A DNA stretch of 64,000 nucleotides from positions 62,001 to 126,000 of the forward strand of contig NZ_JAJAGO010000006.1 of NCBI RefSeq assembly GCF_025165795.1, read 5' to 3'. Below, one piece after another: positions 41,851 to 52,768 of this stretch. Origin of the DNA: Streptomyces gossypii. GTDB lineage: Bacteria; Actinomycetota; Actinomycetes; Streptomycetales; Streptomycetaceae. Under the pieces are notes generated by a model. That model did not search any database. It was not told the DNA's origin and saw nothing but the letters and a program-made list of their open reading frames with translations. The number at the start of each line of letters is the position of its first letter. Position 1 is the first letter of the stretch. The translations under genes and the position numbers were made by a program.

Positions 41851-44355
41851 TCAGGCGCCGATGAGCGCATCCGTTTTCGTCGTACGGCGGCGGAGCACGG
41901 CCCAGGTGACCTCCAGCAGGAGCCCCGCCCCGGCCGCGATCGCCACCGAAGTCCAAGGGGCGCGTACACCGACGAGCTCGAGCTGGAAGAACTCCTGCGC
42001 GAACGGCACCACGAGCACCACTGCGAAGGCGGCGCCCATGGTGAGCACCAGGGCTATTCGCCACCAGGTGTAGGGGCGGGCGATGATGGCGAGCGCCCAC
42101 AGCGCCACCAGGAACAGTGTCAGCGTGGCCGCCGAGGTCTCCGCTTCGAGGTTGCCGTCGTAGACGTGCCGCGCGTACAGGTACGCGGCGAACGTCGCCA
42201 CCGCCGCCAACAGGCCGGCCGGCAGGGCGAAGCGCAGTACCCGGCGGACGAAGCCCGTCCTGGCACGCTCGGCGTTCGGAGCGAGCGCCAGGAAGAAGGC
42301 CGGGATACCTATGGAGAGCGAGCCGACAAGGGTGAGGTGGCGGGGCAGGAAGGGATAGGGGACCTGGGCGATCACGACCATGATCGCGAGCAGCACCGAG
42401 TAGACGGTCTTGGTCAGGAAGAGGTTCGCGACGCGCTCGATGTTGCCGATGACACGGCGCCCCTCGGCCACCACGGACGGCAGGACCGAGAAGTTGTTGT
42501 CCAGCAGGACGAGTTGGGCGACGGAGCGGGTCGCCGGGCTGCCCGCGCCCATGGCGACGCCGATGTCGGAGTCCTTCAGCGCCAGCACGTCGTTGACGCC
42601 GTCGCCCGTCATGGCCACGGTGTGGCCACGGGACTGGAGCGCCTGCACCAGCGCACGCTTCTGCTGCGGCCCCACCCGGCCGAAGACGGAGGTGCGCTCC
42701 GCGATATCCGCGAGTTCCTCCGGATCCTCGGGCAGTGTGCGGGCGTCGACCGGGTGTTCGGCGCCGGGGAAGCCGAGGCCACGGGCCACGGCGCCGACGG
42801 AGAGGGCGTTGTCTCCGGAGATTATCTTTGCCTGCACACCCTGCTCGGCGAAGTAGCGCAGGGTGGCGGGGGCTTCCTTGCGGATGCGCTGCTCGATGAC
42901 GACCAGGGCGATGGGCTCCAGTGCGTCGGCCGCATCGGCGGCGGGATCCGGCAGCCCTTCCATGACTGAACGCAGTGTGGCGGCCGTACGGACGAGGAGC
43001 AGGACGCGCAGTCCGGCGGCGCCGTGCTCGTCCACCTCCGTGAGTACCGGATGCCCGGGGGGGAGCAGCGCGTCGGGTGCGCCGAGCAGCCAGGTGGCGG
43101 TACGGGCGCCTGCGCCCTGTCCGGGCTGACCGGGCACCGGCTCAGCAGAGCCGGGCTCAGCGAGCATGGCGCCGCTCCAGCGGCGGGCGGAGGAGAAGGG
43201 GGAGCTGTCGAGGACCTCCCAGCCCTCCGGTGCCGGATACGCGTCGATGATCGCCTGCATCGAGGCGTTGGGCCGGTCGTCGGCCGTGCCGAGCACCCCG
43301 AGCACGGCCTCGGCCGGTGCGTCCTGCGCGAGCAGCCGCACCTCGGAGACGTCCATCGCGGTCTCGGTGAGCGTGCCCGTCTTGTCCAGGCAGACGACGT
43401 CCACTCGGGCCAGGCCCTCGATCGCGGGCAGCTCCTGCACCAGACAGCGCTTCTTGCCCAGTCTGACGACGCCGACCGCGAAGGCCACCGAGGTGAGCAG
43501 CACCAGTCCTTCGGGCACCATCGGCACGAGTCCGGCGACCATCCGCCGGATGGCCTCGGCCATGTCGTCGTCGTTGCCCACGGTCAACTGGCTGATGATC
43601 AGCGCGATGCCGGCCGGAATGATCGCGTAGGTGACGAACTTCAGGATGGTGTTGATGCCACCGCGCAGTTCGGAGCTGATCAGAGTGAACTTGCTCGCCT
43701 CTTCGGCGAGCCGGGCGGCGTAGGCGTCACGGCCGACCCGGGTGGCGGAGAACGCGCCCGCCCCGGCCACCACGAAACTGCCCGACATGACGGTGTCGCC
43801 GGGCCGCTTGAGAACCGGGTCCGCCTCGCCGGTGAGGAGCGACTCGTCGACCTCCAGGTCGGCGGCCTCGGCCACCACGCCGTCGACCGCTATCTTGTCG
43901 CCGGGCCCCAGCTCGATGAGGTCGTCCAGGACGATCTGCTCGGCGGTGAGCGAGGCCGCCACGCCGTCGCGGCGGACCATGGGGCGGCTCTCGCCGACGA
44001 TGGCCAGCTGGTCCAGAGTCCGCTTGGCGCGGACCTCCTGGATGACACCGATCAGCGTGTTGGCCAGGATGACCCCGCCGAAGAGCGCGTCCTGCACGGG
44101 GCCCACGGCCATGATGATCACGAACAGGGCGCCCATGATCGCGTTGATGCGGGTGAACAGGTTTCCCCGGATGATCTCGCCGATGCTCCGGCTGGAGCGG
44201 ACCGGCACGTCGTTCACCTGCCCGGCCGCCACCCGCTCGGCGACCTGGGCCGCGGTCAGGCCCTGCGCGGAGACGACGGGTGCCCGTTGCTCCTCCTCGC
44301 TCGCCGGTGGAGCGGTGGCGTCCTCCGCTCCGACGGTGTTCAGCTGTTCAGCCAC
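41851..44355 (-). CDS. P-type cation-translocating ATPase
   Basis: An 834-aa P-type ATPase. Actuator TGEADPV (TGES-like loop), membrane motif PEGL in MVPEGLVLLTS, phosphorylation DKTGTLTET, hinge TGDGVNDVLALKDSDIGVAMG. About ten TM segments; no N-terminal heavy-metal domain and no CPx motif, so it is not a Cu/Zn exporter. Closest to the Ca/Mg-like HAD-IC subgroup in actinomycetes; ion unknown. GTG 44355 with GGAG close upstream. Confidence 0.9.
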   Translation of the reverse strand: MAEQLNTVGAEDATAPPASEEEQRAPVVSAQGLTAAQVAERVAAGQVNDVPVRSSRSIGEIIRGNLFTRINAIMGALFVIIMAVGPVQDALFGGVILANTLIGVIQEVRAKRTLDQLAIVGESRPMVRRDGVAASLTAEQIVLDDLIELGPGDKIAVDGVVAEAADLEVDESLLTGEADPVLKRPGDTVMSGSFVVAGAGAFSATRVGRDAYAARLAEEASKFTLISSELRGGINTILKFVTYAIIPAGIALIISQLTVGNDDDMAEAIRRMVAGLVPMVPEGLVLLTSVAFAVGVVRLGKKRCLVQELPAIEGLARVDVVCLDKTGTLTETAMDVSEVRLLAQDAPAEAVLGVLGTADDRPNASMQAIIDAYPAPEGWEVLDSSPFSSARRWSGAMLAEPGSAEPVPGQPGQGAGARTATWLLGAPDALLPPGHPVLTEVDEHGAAGLRVLLLVRTAATLRSVMEGLPDPAADAADALEPIALVVIEQRIRKEAPATLRYFAEQGVQAKIISGDNALSVGAVARGLGFPGAEHPVDARTLPEDPEELADIAERTSVFGRVGPQQKRALVQALQSRGHTVAMTGDGVNDVLALKDSDIGVAMGAGSPATRSVAQLVLLDNNFSVLPSVVAEGRRVIGNIERVANLFLTKTVYSVLLAIMVVIAQVPYPFLPRHLTLVGSLSIGIPAFFLALAPNAERARTGFVRRVLRFALPAGLLAAVATFAAYLYARHVYDGNLEAETSAATLTLFLVALWALAIIARPYTWWRIALVLTMGAAFAVVLVVPFAQEFFQLELVGVRAPWTSVAIAAGAGLLLEVTWAVLRRRTTKTDALIGA

Positions 44356-44530
44356 TCTCCGGGCCCCTTCATATGCGGATTGCTATGACGTGCGGTGTTG
44401 AGTGCGTGCTCGGTGGTGCGCGGACCGGTGCCGCACCGCGCTGGACCCCTACGAACGTAGACGGCCGGGGGGAGCCGCCGCCAGCTACCCCGGTACTACG
44501 TGCCCCCTACTGGGGTCGGGTTCAGCACCC

Positions 44531-44560
44531 GGTGGGGCTAGGGCGCGCCCTAGCCCCACC
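44531..44560. promoter_or_regulatory. Perfect 30-bp palindrome between the ATPase and rpfA genes
   Basis: Arms GGTGGGGCTAGGGC and GCCCTAGCCCCACC with GC at the centre. It is 176 bp upstream of the ATPase start and about 460 bp upstream of rpfA, in a divergent region where no gene ends, so it is not an obvious terminator. Could be an operator or hairpin. Confidence 0.5.
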
Positions 44561-44734
44561 GTGTGAGGCTTCTCTCCCGCCGGCCGGTGCGGATATCGGC
44601 TGTCGTATTCGTCCGTGTACGGCACCACCTGCGAGGACGCCGGTTCCCGCGCTCCGGTTGAGCCGATGGATCGCGGATGCCGGTCTTTGTGCCTTCCCGA
44701 GGGGTGTGCGTACTGTCGCATCGCCCGTCAACTG

Positions 44735-45732
<998 letters not shown>

Positions 45733-45760
45733 CCCCGAGCGCTCCGGGTCGCCTGATCCC

Positions 45761-45796
45761 GTAGCCCGTGCCCCGTCCCCCCGGGGCACGGGCTAC
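45761..45796. terminator. Terminator between rpfA and the VWA gene
   Basis: Perfect 15-bp stem GTAGCCCGTGCCCCG / CGGGGCACGGGCTAC, 6-nt loop, between convergent stop codons (45732 and 45836). Confidence 0.85.
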
Positions 45797-45835
45797 GTCC
45801 GTCTCGGCGTGACAGCCGGCGAGGTCAGCCCGCGG

Positions 45836-47407
45836 TCAGCCCAGTTCGTCCGCCCGGCTGATGGTGTCCGCGAGCCGGGAGGCCGCCTTGTCCTCGGTCC
45901 GGGAGGCGATGTCGCGGGCGTATCCGGCCAGTTGGCCGAGCGTCGGCGTGTCCGGCAGTCCGTGCTCCCGCCCGCGCAGCGACTCGGCGAAGTACGCGGC
46001 GACGGCCGTCAGCCGCAGCCTCGGCTCTGCCTCGTCCCACAGGTCACCGCGCAGCGTCTCGGTGCCGACCGTCCGCGACTCCTCGTGCGGCGTGCGGCTG
46101 TCCGGTTCGAGCCACCGGACCGTCGAGGTGGCCACCTTGCCGGAGGCACCCTCTTTCAGCTGTACGGCGTACAGGGCGGTCACCGTGTGTCCGGGGCCGA
46201 TCTCGCCGCCGTCGACCCGGTCGTCGCGGAAGTCCTCGTCCGCCACCTTCCGGTTGTCGTAGCCGATGAGCCGGAACTGCTCGACGGTCGAGGGATCGAA
46301 GGCCACCTGCGCCTTGGCGTCCCGGGCCCGCAGGTCGATGTTGCGGGGCAGTTCGTCGACGAACACCTTCTGCGCCTCCTTTTCGGTGGAGACGTAAGTG
46401 GTGTGTCCGTCGCCCTTGTTGGTGAGGCGTTCCATCAGCGAGTCGCCGTAATCGCTGCCGACCCCGACGCCGAAGAGGGTGATGCCGTGTTCGGCACGGT
46501 GCGTGGCGATCTGGTCCAGGATGGTCTCCGCCGAGGTGTCGCCGGTGTTGGCGAGCGCGTCCGAGAGCAGTACGACGCGGTTGGTCGCCCCCTTCCGCTT
46601 GCCTTCGACCGCCTCCTCGTAGCCCTTGCGCATCCCGGCTGCCAGGTTTGTGCTGTCGGCCGGTTCGAGTCCGTCGACGGCGTCGCGGACGTCGTCACGC
46701 GGCCCGTCACCGTCCAGCCGCGTCATCGGCAGCACCGTGGTCGCCTCGTCGCTGAAGGTGACCAGTGAGACCGAGTCCTTCGCCCGCAGCTTCCCGACCG
46801 CCTTCCGCAGCGAGGACTTGACGAGATCGAGGCGCCCGGGCTCGTCCATCGACCCGGATATGTCGATGACGAAGGTGAGTGCCGCGGGTGCCCGCCGTTC
46901 GGCGGCGTCCGGAGGCTCTTCCTTGGTGGCCAGCCCGACCCGCAGCAGCGACCACTGCCCACTGCCGGTGCGCGCGCCGTCCGCGGTCACCGTGAAGCCG
47001 TCGCCCTCGGGCTGCGGATAGCCCTGCCGGAAACTGTTGACGAACTCCTCCGGCCGCACGGTGTCCGCGGCGGGCATCCTGCCGTCATTGATCGTGCGCC
47101 GCGCATAGCTGTACGAGGCGGTGTCGACGTCCAGCGCGAAGGTGGAGAGGTAATCCGGCTCCACCGGGGCGGTGTCCTCCACCTCGCCCTTGCGCTCGCC
47201 GCCTTCGCCCTGCTGTGCGCCCTCTTTCGCCCCCGCCGGAGGGCCGTTGCTTCCCCCGGGCATCGGCGCGTCGTTCCGGCCGGCGTCCTGTCTTCCCCTG
47301 CTGCTGTCATCCGCGAGGTTCTCGGTGTCGCCGCTTCCCGTGCAGCCGGTCAACAGCACCCCGCCCGCCACCAGCCCTGCTGCCAGTCGTCGTCCCCAGC
47401 GCCGCAT
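45836..47407 (-). CDS. VWA-domain lipoprotein (YfbK-like)
   Basis: A 523-aa protein. Lipobox VLLTGC at residue about 22; acidic/Gly linker; YfbK N-terminal domain (STFALDVDTASYSYARRTI); von Willebrand A domain with MIDAS DISGS plus the Thr/Asp pair (SDALANTG); DUF3520-like C-terminus ending LAAYF-type helices. Exported and lipid-anchored; ligand unknown. GGAAGGGG precedes the ATG. Confidence 0.88.
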   Translation of the reverse strand: MRRWGRRLAAGLVAGGVLLTGCTGSGDTENLADDSSRGRQDAGRNDAPMPGGSNGPPAGAKEGAQQGEGGERKGEVEDTAPVEPDYLSTFALDVDTASYSYARRTINDGRMPAADTVRPEEFVNSFRQGYPQPEGDGFTVTADGARTGSGQWSLLRVGLATKEEPPDAAERRAPAALTFVIDISGSMDEPGRLDLVKSSLRKAVGKLRAKDSVSLVTFSDEATTVLPMTRLDGDGPRDDVRDAVDGLEPADSTNLAAGMRKGYEEAVEGKRKGATNRVVLLSDALANTGDTSAETILDQIATHRAEHGITLFGVGVGSDYGDSLMERLTNKGDGHTTYVSTEKEAQKVFVDELPRNIDLRARDAKAQVAFDPSTVEQFRLIGYDNRKVADEDFRDDRVDGGEIGPGHTVTALYAVQLKEGASGKVATSTVRWLEPDSRTPHEESRTVGTETLRGDLWDEAEPRLRLTAVAAYFAESLRGREHGLPDTPTLGQLAGYARDIASRTEDKAASRLADTISRADELG

Positions 47408-47585
47408 GCGGCCCCCCTTCCGGCCTCTCGGCCACCTCGTCCGTGTCGGTGATCTGACGTACGGGCCAGCGCACGGGATTCGGCACGGGCGTCACGGATG
47501 AGTTGCGAAGAGGCAACAGGGGGCCTGCGGGACAGCGCGCAACCGCCCCGGCGACGGAGTGTCCAGCGCAGCCGGGCCAGCCGGG

Positions 47586-50500
47586 TCACGCGGAACGACA
47601 GGACTCCTTGATCTGAGCCCACCGCGCCCGCTGACCCTCCGTCATCCGGCCGCGCAGCTCCGCCAGTTTGAGCAGGTTTGCCTCAGCCCCCGTCGTCAGG
47701 GTCTGTGCCTCGGCCAGGTAGTGGTCGTCCAGCACCGCTTCCAGCTCCGCCTCGTTCATGACCGGGACGATGCGCTCGGCGAGCTTGTTGGTGTTGCGGT
47801 AGGAGCCCTGCAGCAGGAAGGGCGGCTCGCTGCGGGCAGCCTGGTCCTGGGTGGCGGAGGCGATGTAGGCGGTGTTGACCGCGAGCACCGTCTCCCGTAT
47901 GTACAGCAGTTTGCGCAGCACGGAGAGGATCTGCTCGAGCTCGGCGGCGGGGTAGCGGTGGCTGAGCCGGTCGGCCTGTGCGCCGGAGTCGCCGCGTGCC
48001 AGCCGCACCAGCAGGTCGATGTCGCCGCGCTCGCGGGTCGCCAGCGGCGCCAGTACCGGGTTGGAGGTCAGTGCGTTCTCGATGTGGCTGAGCCCGAAGA
48101 GTTCGCCCTTGCCGCTGAGGACCTCGCCGAGGTTCCACACGTCCGCGCGGTTGGCGAGCATGTCCGGGATGCGGAAGCGGCTGCCCGACTCGGTGAACGG
48201 ATTGCCCGCCATGCAGACGGCGAACCGCTTGCCCCGCAGGTCGTACGTGCCCTCGGCGCCGTCGATCCGGCGCTGGGTGTCGCAGAGCGGGATGAACTTC
48301 TGGAGCAGCTCCGGTGAGGTGTGCTGGATGTCGTCGAGGTGGAGGAAGACGTTGTTGCCCATCTCCAGCGCGAAGTTGATCTTCTCCACCTCGCGGCGGG
48401 CGGCCGAGTCCGGAGCGGCGGCCGGGTCCAGGGAGACCGTGCGGTGGCCCAGGGCCGGGCCGTCGACCTTGACGAAGACGAGGCCGAGCCGGGAGGCGAC
48501 GTACTCCATCAGGGTGGTCTTGCCATAGCCGGGCGGCGACAGGAGCAGCAGCAGGCCCTGGCTGTCGGTGCGGCGGTCCTCGCCCGCGGTGCCGAGCTGC
48601 TTGGCGAGGTTGTCCCCGATGAGCGGCAGATACACCTCGTCGATGAGCCGGTTGCGTACGAACGAGGACATGACGCGTGCCTCGTACGCGTCCAGCCGCA
48701 GCCGGTCGCGCTCCGCGGCGAGCAGGGCGTTGCGCTGCCGGGTGTACGCGCGGTGCGCCGGGACGCGGGTGGTGCGGAACTCCTCGGTGCGGGTCAGGAA
48801 CTCGTCAAGTCGCAGCGGGAGTTCGCCGCCGCGCACCCGGGGGTGGGCGCCGAGCAGGCCGGAGACCTCGCGGTGCAGCGGGGCGTCCAGTTCGCGGCGC
48901 GGCAGGGAGTCTCCGCACAGCTCGATCGCGGCGGCCTCCTGGAGTTCGGGGCGTGGCCCGCCGTGGGTGCCGAGGTAGGAGCCGAGCCAGGCACTGACCA
49001 GCTGGTGCCGGGCCGGGAGGTCTTCACCGAGTGAGATCAGATCCTGGGCGAACGCCTTCACCCCGGGCGAGTCGGTGCCGCCGAGGGCGGTCTGGAAGTC
49101 GGCGAGCAGTTCGCGGGCGCCCGCGCCGGTAACGAAGCGGGGGCCCTCCGGGGCGGCGAGTTCCTCGAAGAGGTAGGCGGCGGAGGCGCGCGAGTCCGCG
49201 TCAGCGGCACGTCGCCGCGGGTGGCCCGCCGTGCCGTCGCCGGACGGAGCGCCGCCGGGATGGTCCAGCCCCAGGGTGGGCAGGAAGGCGCCGATGACCG
49301 CGGCCAGTTCCGCCTCGAACCGGTCGGTCTCCGCCGTCCGCCCGAACGCCGCCCGTGCCCGCCCGAGCGAACGCGCACGCGTGGTCAGCGCCGTACGGGC
49401 CGCTTCGTCCGCCCCGTACGCCCAGAACAGCTGGGCCACGGCCCGGACTTCGGGGGCGAAGCGGAGCAGCTCCGCGCCCTCCAGCAGCCGCAGCAGCGCG
49501 CCCAGGATGCGGGCCGCGTCGTGGTCGTGGACGCCGCGGTCGTAGCCCTCGTCGTAGGCGGACTCGGCGGCGCTGCGGACCAGCGCCAGCAGCCCTTCGT
49601 GATCCTGGGCGTCCGGCCGGGCACTGCCCGCCGCCGGCCCCGCTTCGCCTGCCGCCAGCCCGGCCAGCACCGTGGCGGCCAGGTGTTCCGCCCGGTAGAC
49701 CTCGGGCGACTCCGAGGCAAGCGGCTGGTCCCAGAAGGCCCGGGTGTGCGCGAACTCGGCCTCGTCCACCGGCGACCGGTAGTCCGTGCCCGTCACGGAG
49801 AAGGCGAGCGCCCCGTCGTGCGGTACCAGGGCCAGGCCCACCGGCTGCGTGTTGACGCCGAAGCGGTGCCGCCCCAGCCGTACGGTGCCCGCGGCGTCGA
49901 ACAGGTCCGCCCGGTCCCGCAGGGCGCGGGCGGCCTCCTGCCGGGCTGCCTTCAGCCGCCCTTCGAGTTCCTCGCCGCGGACCTGGTCGCCGAGTTGACG
50001 CAGCTCCTCCGCGGTCGTACGGACCTTCACCACCAGCGGGTCGCTGGCGAAGAACGCGTTGATCCCGTCCAGGTCGGCGAGTGTCTGCGAGCGGCGTGCC
50101 ACCGTGCCCAGCAGGCGTTCGGCGGAGTCGGCCAGCTTCTCGGCGTGCCGGGCGCGCTCGTCGAGCTGGGCCTGCTTGCGCGCCGAGAAGGTCTCGTAGA
50201 TCTCCTCGCGCTGCTCGGTCAGCCGCTGGAGGAAGTCGTCGAAGGAGCCGAAGCGCGTCTCCAGGTTCTCCAGGTGCAGCAGCAGCCGCCCCAGTTGCTC
50301 GTCGCACTCCTCCGGGGTGCCGGAGGCGGCGAGCGCCCCCGCCACCGCCTGCCCCAGCAGTGCGGATTCGGCCGCGAACTCCGCGCGGCCCTCGGATTCG
50401 AGCAGTTCCCGGCGGCGGCCGTCCAGCACGGCGCGGGCCCGGTTGACCGCGCCCATCACCTCGCCGAGGCGCTCCAGCAGGCCGGTGCGCACCGTCGCGT

Positions 50501-52502
50501 CCGGGATCTCCAGGCCGCCGACCACATCGGTGACGATCCGCAGGCTGTCGGCCTGTTCGTCGATCTGCTCGCCGAGTGCCACCGCCTCCGCGACGGTGGC
50601 GAGCGCGCCGGCACGCTCGGCCAGCTCGTTGATCTCGCCCAGGGTGCCCGCGAAGGCGTCCTCGCGGGACAGTTCGGTCACCGCCCGGCGCCCGGTGGCG
50701 TCCAGGGAGGCGGTCAGTTCCGCCGCCAGCGCGTCCACCCGCTCGGTGTCGGCGTACCGCAGCTCGCGCAGTGACTCGGTGCTGCCCTGGGCACGGCGCA
50801 GTGCGGTCAGCAGGGCGACCCAGCCGGAGGCACCGTCGGGCGCTTCGCCACGTGCCCGCCGGACCAGGGCGGTGACCTCGCGTTCGGCGGTGTCCAGGGC
50901 GCTGTCCGCCTGGACGCGCAGCTCCTCGACCCGCGCGAACTCGGCGATGACCTGCCCGGCCGTCTCCCGGAGCGTGGCGACCGGCCCGTCAAGACCGCCG
51001 AGACCGTCCGCCGGGAGCCAGTGGTAGAGATCGGTGACCCGCGCGCAGGCGGAGACGATCGCCTCGAACACCACGCCGCCGGGTGCCATGCCGTCCGCCA
51101 TCCGGGCCACGGAGAGGCAGTCGGAGACGGCCCGGACCAGCTCCGCGTTGCCGATCCGGGCAAGCGGCCCGGTGCCGGGCGGCTGCGCGGCGGCATGGCT
51201 GTCGCTCACATAGGGGGTACGCCACACCTGCGCCGGGTGCACCCGGGTGGCCTCGTCGCCCGGCTGCCGCAGGACGGCCATCGTGCCGTCCTCGAAGAGC
51301 GCGTGCCCGTACGCGGCGATGGGGGTGGCGACCTGCTTGCGGATCAGGTTGTAGGGCAGCAGCAGTATGCGGCCGTCGGCCGGAGCCCGGAAGGCGTAGA
51401 GGACGTCCTCGCCGTTCGGGGAGCGTACGGCCGCCTCGAACACCAGGTCCGTGGTGTCGGTGTCGAAGGTCTTCGCGGCGGCGCCCGCGGGCGCGGTCGT
51501 GACGTAGTAGCCGCCGGGGAAGACGATGCCCTGGTCCTCGGGCAGCCGCCGGCACGCCTGGCCGATGCCGTCGAGGCGTACGACCTCGCCGGTCCGCTCG
51601 TTGTAGACCAGGTAGCGGTGCTCCGGCTCCTTGTACGGCAGGACGCGGAGCAGCACCAGAGGCCCGACCCTGGCGTAGGCGAGCTCCGCATCGCCCAACG
51701 ACTGCAACTGCTCCTGCACGGGCTCCGAGTGGATGCCGCCGGAGGCCGTGTCGGTGTTGTTCCCGGTCTTGAGGGTGAGCGCGCCGCCGTGGACGGAGAC
51801 GAAGAGGGTGTCCTCGACGGAGATGTGCGGGAACCGTCCGGGCACATGCTGCCCGCGCCCGGTCTCCGTCCACTCGAAGTCGTACGGCCCCGGCAGCACG
51901 TGGTCGCGCTCGCCCTTGGCGTCCAGATACTCCGGGGTGCCGTCCGGTCCGATGCGCCAGCGCAGCACCCGGATGTCGGCAAGCTGCTCGCTCGTGCGGA
52001 AGACGGCCAGCAGGAGCGAGCCGGTACGGCGCAGCCAGAGCAGCCGGGCGGCGCGGAAGTAGCGGTAGAGCTCGGCGAAGTCCCGCCGGAAGCGGGGGTC
52101 GTCCAGGAGGCCGGGCACCGCGTCCTCGGGGGCGGCCTCGAAGTGGCCGCCGGTGCAGCGGTGCAGCGAGAACACGTCGCCGACCCCGGCGACGTCGGCG
52201 GTGCCGCCCTCGCCCGCGCCGGTGCCCTTCCCCGGCCCGACGGGGCTGTTGCAGCCCATCAGCAGCACGCCGCCGACCTGCACGATGTCACGGGGCACGC
52301 AGTCGTGCCCGGTTCGGATGCGGTCCGAGCCCGTGAGTTCCAGCTCGCTGCCGCCGAAGGTCTCGACCCGCCGGGCGTTGAGCTCCTCCGCCCGTGCCGT
52401 CAGATCTCCGGCGGCGGCCGTCATCCGCTGCCGCAGCACCTCGTAGGTGCCCGCCTCCAGCCCGGCCCCGTCCCCAGCGGTCTCCGGCGTCCCCGTCACC
52501 AT
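47586..52502 (-). CDS. Giant coiled-coil AAA+ ATPase ('DNA repair ATPase' family)
   Basis: A 1638-aa protein annotated in actinomycetes as DNA repair ATPase without experimental basis. Residues about 1-450: beta-rich N-terminal domain; about 450-900: long coiled-coil helices; near residue 1320: AAA+ module with Walker A SPPGYGKTT, Walker B NVFLHLDDI and a MoxR-like arrangement. No nuclease motif is visible. ATG 52502 has AAGGAG 10 nt upstream. It sits between a VWA lipoprotein and a flotillin; MoxR/VWA pairing hints at a chaperone role (inference). Confidence 0.8.
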   Translation of the reverse strand: MVTGTPETAGDGAGLEAGTYEVLRQRMTAAAGDLTARAEELNARRVETFGGSELELTGSDRIRTGHDCVPRDIVQVGGVLLMGCNSPVGPGKGTGAGEGGTADVAGVGDVFSLHRCTGGHFEAAPEDAVPGLLDDPRFRRDFAELYRYFRAARLLWLRRTGSLLLAVFRTSEQLADIRVLRWRIGPDGTPEYLDAKGERDHVLPGPYDFEWTETGRGQHVPGRFPHISVEDTLFVSVHGGALTLKTGNNTDTASGGIHSEPVQEQLQSLGDAELAYARVGPLVLLRVLPYKEPEHRYLVYNERTGEVVRLDGIGQACRRLPEDQGIVFPGGYYVTTAPAGAAAKTFDTDTTDLVFEAAVRSPNGEDVLYAFRAPADGRILLLPYNLIRKQVATPIAAYGHALFEDGTMAVLRQPGDEATRVHPAQVWRTPYVSDSHAAAQPPGTGPLARIGNAELVRAVSDCLSVARMADGMAPGGVVFEAIVSACARVTDLYHWLPADGLGGLDGPVATLRETAGQVIAEFARVEELRVQADSALDTAEREVTALVRRARGEAPDGASGWVALLTALRRAQGSTESLRELRYADTERVDALAAELTASLDATGRRAVTELSREDAFAGTLGEINELAERAGALATVAEAVALGEQIDEQADSLRIVTDVVGGLEIPDATVRTGLLERLGEVMGAVNRARAVLDGRRRELLESEGRAEFAAESALLGQAVAGALAASGTPEECDEQLGRLLLHLENLETRFGSFDDFLQRLTEQREEIYETFSARKQAQLDERARHAEKLADSAERLLGTVARRSQTLADLDGINAFFASDPLVVKVRTTAEELRQLGDQVRGEELEGRLKAARQEAARALRDRADLFDAAGTVRLGRHRFGVNTQPVGLALVPHDGALAFSVTGTDYRSPVDEAEFAHTRAFWDQPLASESPEVYRAEHLAATVLAGLAAGEAGPAAGSARPDAQDHEGLLALVRSAAESAYDEGYDRGVHDHDAARILGALLRLLEGAELLRFAPEVRAVAQLFWAYGADEAARTALTTRARSLGRARAAFGRTAETDRFEAELAAVIGAFLPTLGLDHPGGAPSGDGTAGHPRRRAADADSRASAAYLFEELAAPEGPRFVTGAGARELLADFQTALGGTDSPGVKAFAQDLISLGEDLPARHQLVSAWLGSYLGTHGGPRPELQEAAAIELCGDSLPRRELDAPLHREVSGLLGAHPRVRGGELPLRLDEFLTRTEEFRTTRVPAHRAYTRQRNALLAAERDRLRLDAYEARVMSSFVRNRLIDEVYLPLIGDNLAKQLGTAGEDRRTDSQGLLLLLSPPGYGKTTLMEYVASRLGLVFVKVDGPALGHRTVSLDPAAAPDSAARREVEKINFALEMGNNVFLHLDDIQHTSPELLQKFIPLCDTQRRIDGAEGTYDLRGKRFAVCMAGNPFTESGSRFRIPDMLANRADVWNLGEVLSGKGELFGLSHIENALTSNPVLAPLATRERGDIDLLVRLARGDSGAQADRLSHRYPAAELEQILSVLRKLLYIRETVLAVNTAYIASATQDQAARSEPPFLLQGSYRNTNKLAERIVPVMNEAELEAVLDDHYLAEAQTLTTGAEANLLKLAELRGRMTEGQRARWAQIKESCRSA

Positions 52503-52531
52503 GCGTTTCCCACTCCTTGTTCCCGCTTCTT

Positions 52532-52580
52532 CCTCAATCGCCGGACGGGCTGGTTTCCCCAGCCCGCCCGGCGATGGAGG
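52532..52580. repeat. Common Streptomyces intergenic hairpin
   Basis: 22-bp arms (52532-52553, 52559-52580) with two mismatches around TTTCC; core ATCGCCGGACGGGCTGG. This sequence family is scattered through Streptomyces intergenic regions. Confidence 0.75.
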
Positions 52581-52603
52581 ACGGACCGGCCGCCGTAGGC
52601 CCC

Positions 52604-52768
52604 AGGGCCTGTCCGGCGGATCTTGGAGGATCAGCCGGCGGCGTCCGGTGCGTGCGCTCGCAAGGCGGAGGATCGCTCTCGTACTGGGCGTACTCGGGCG
52701 ACTCCGACAACGCAGCGAGCGTGCGTGCCGGGCGTCGCGGGCCCGAGAAGATCCACCGGACAGGCCCT
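52604..52768. repeat. Dispersed inverted-repeat element, copy 3
   Basis: 21-bp arms (52604-52624 and 52748-52768, one mismatch) around the conserved core GTGCGTGCGCTCGCAAGGCGG...GTACTGGGCGTAC. The arm sequence differs from copies 1-2 (AGGGCCTGTCCGG). The right arm ends in the TAG stop of the flotillin gene (52767-52769). Confidence 0.85.
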
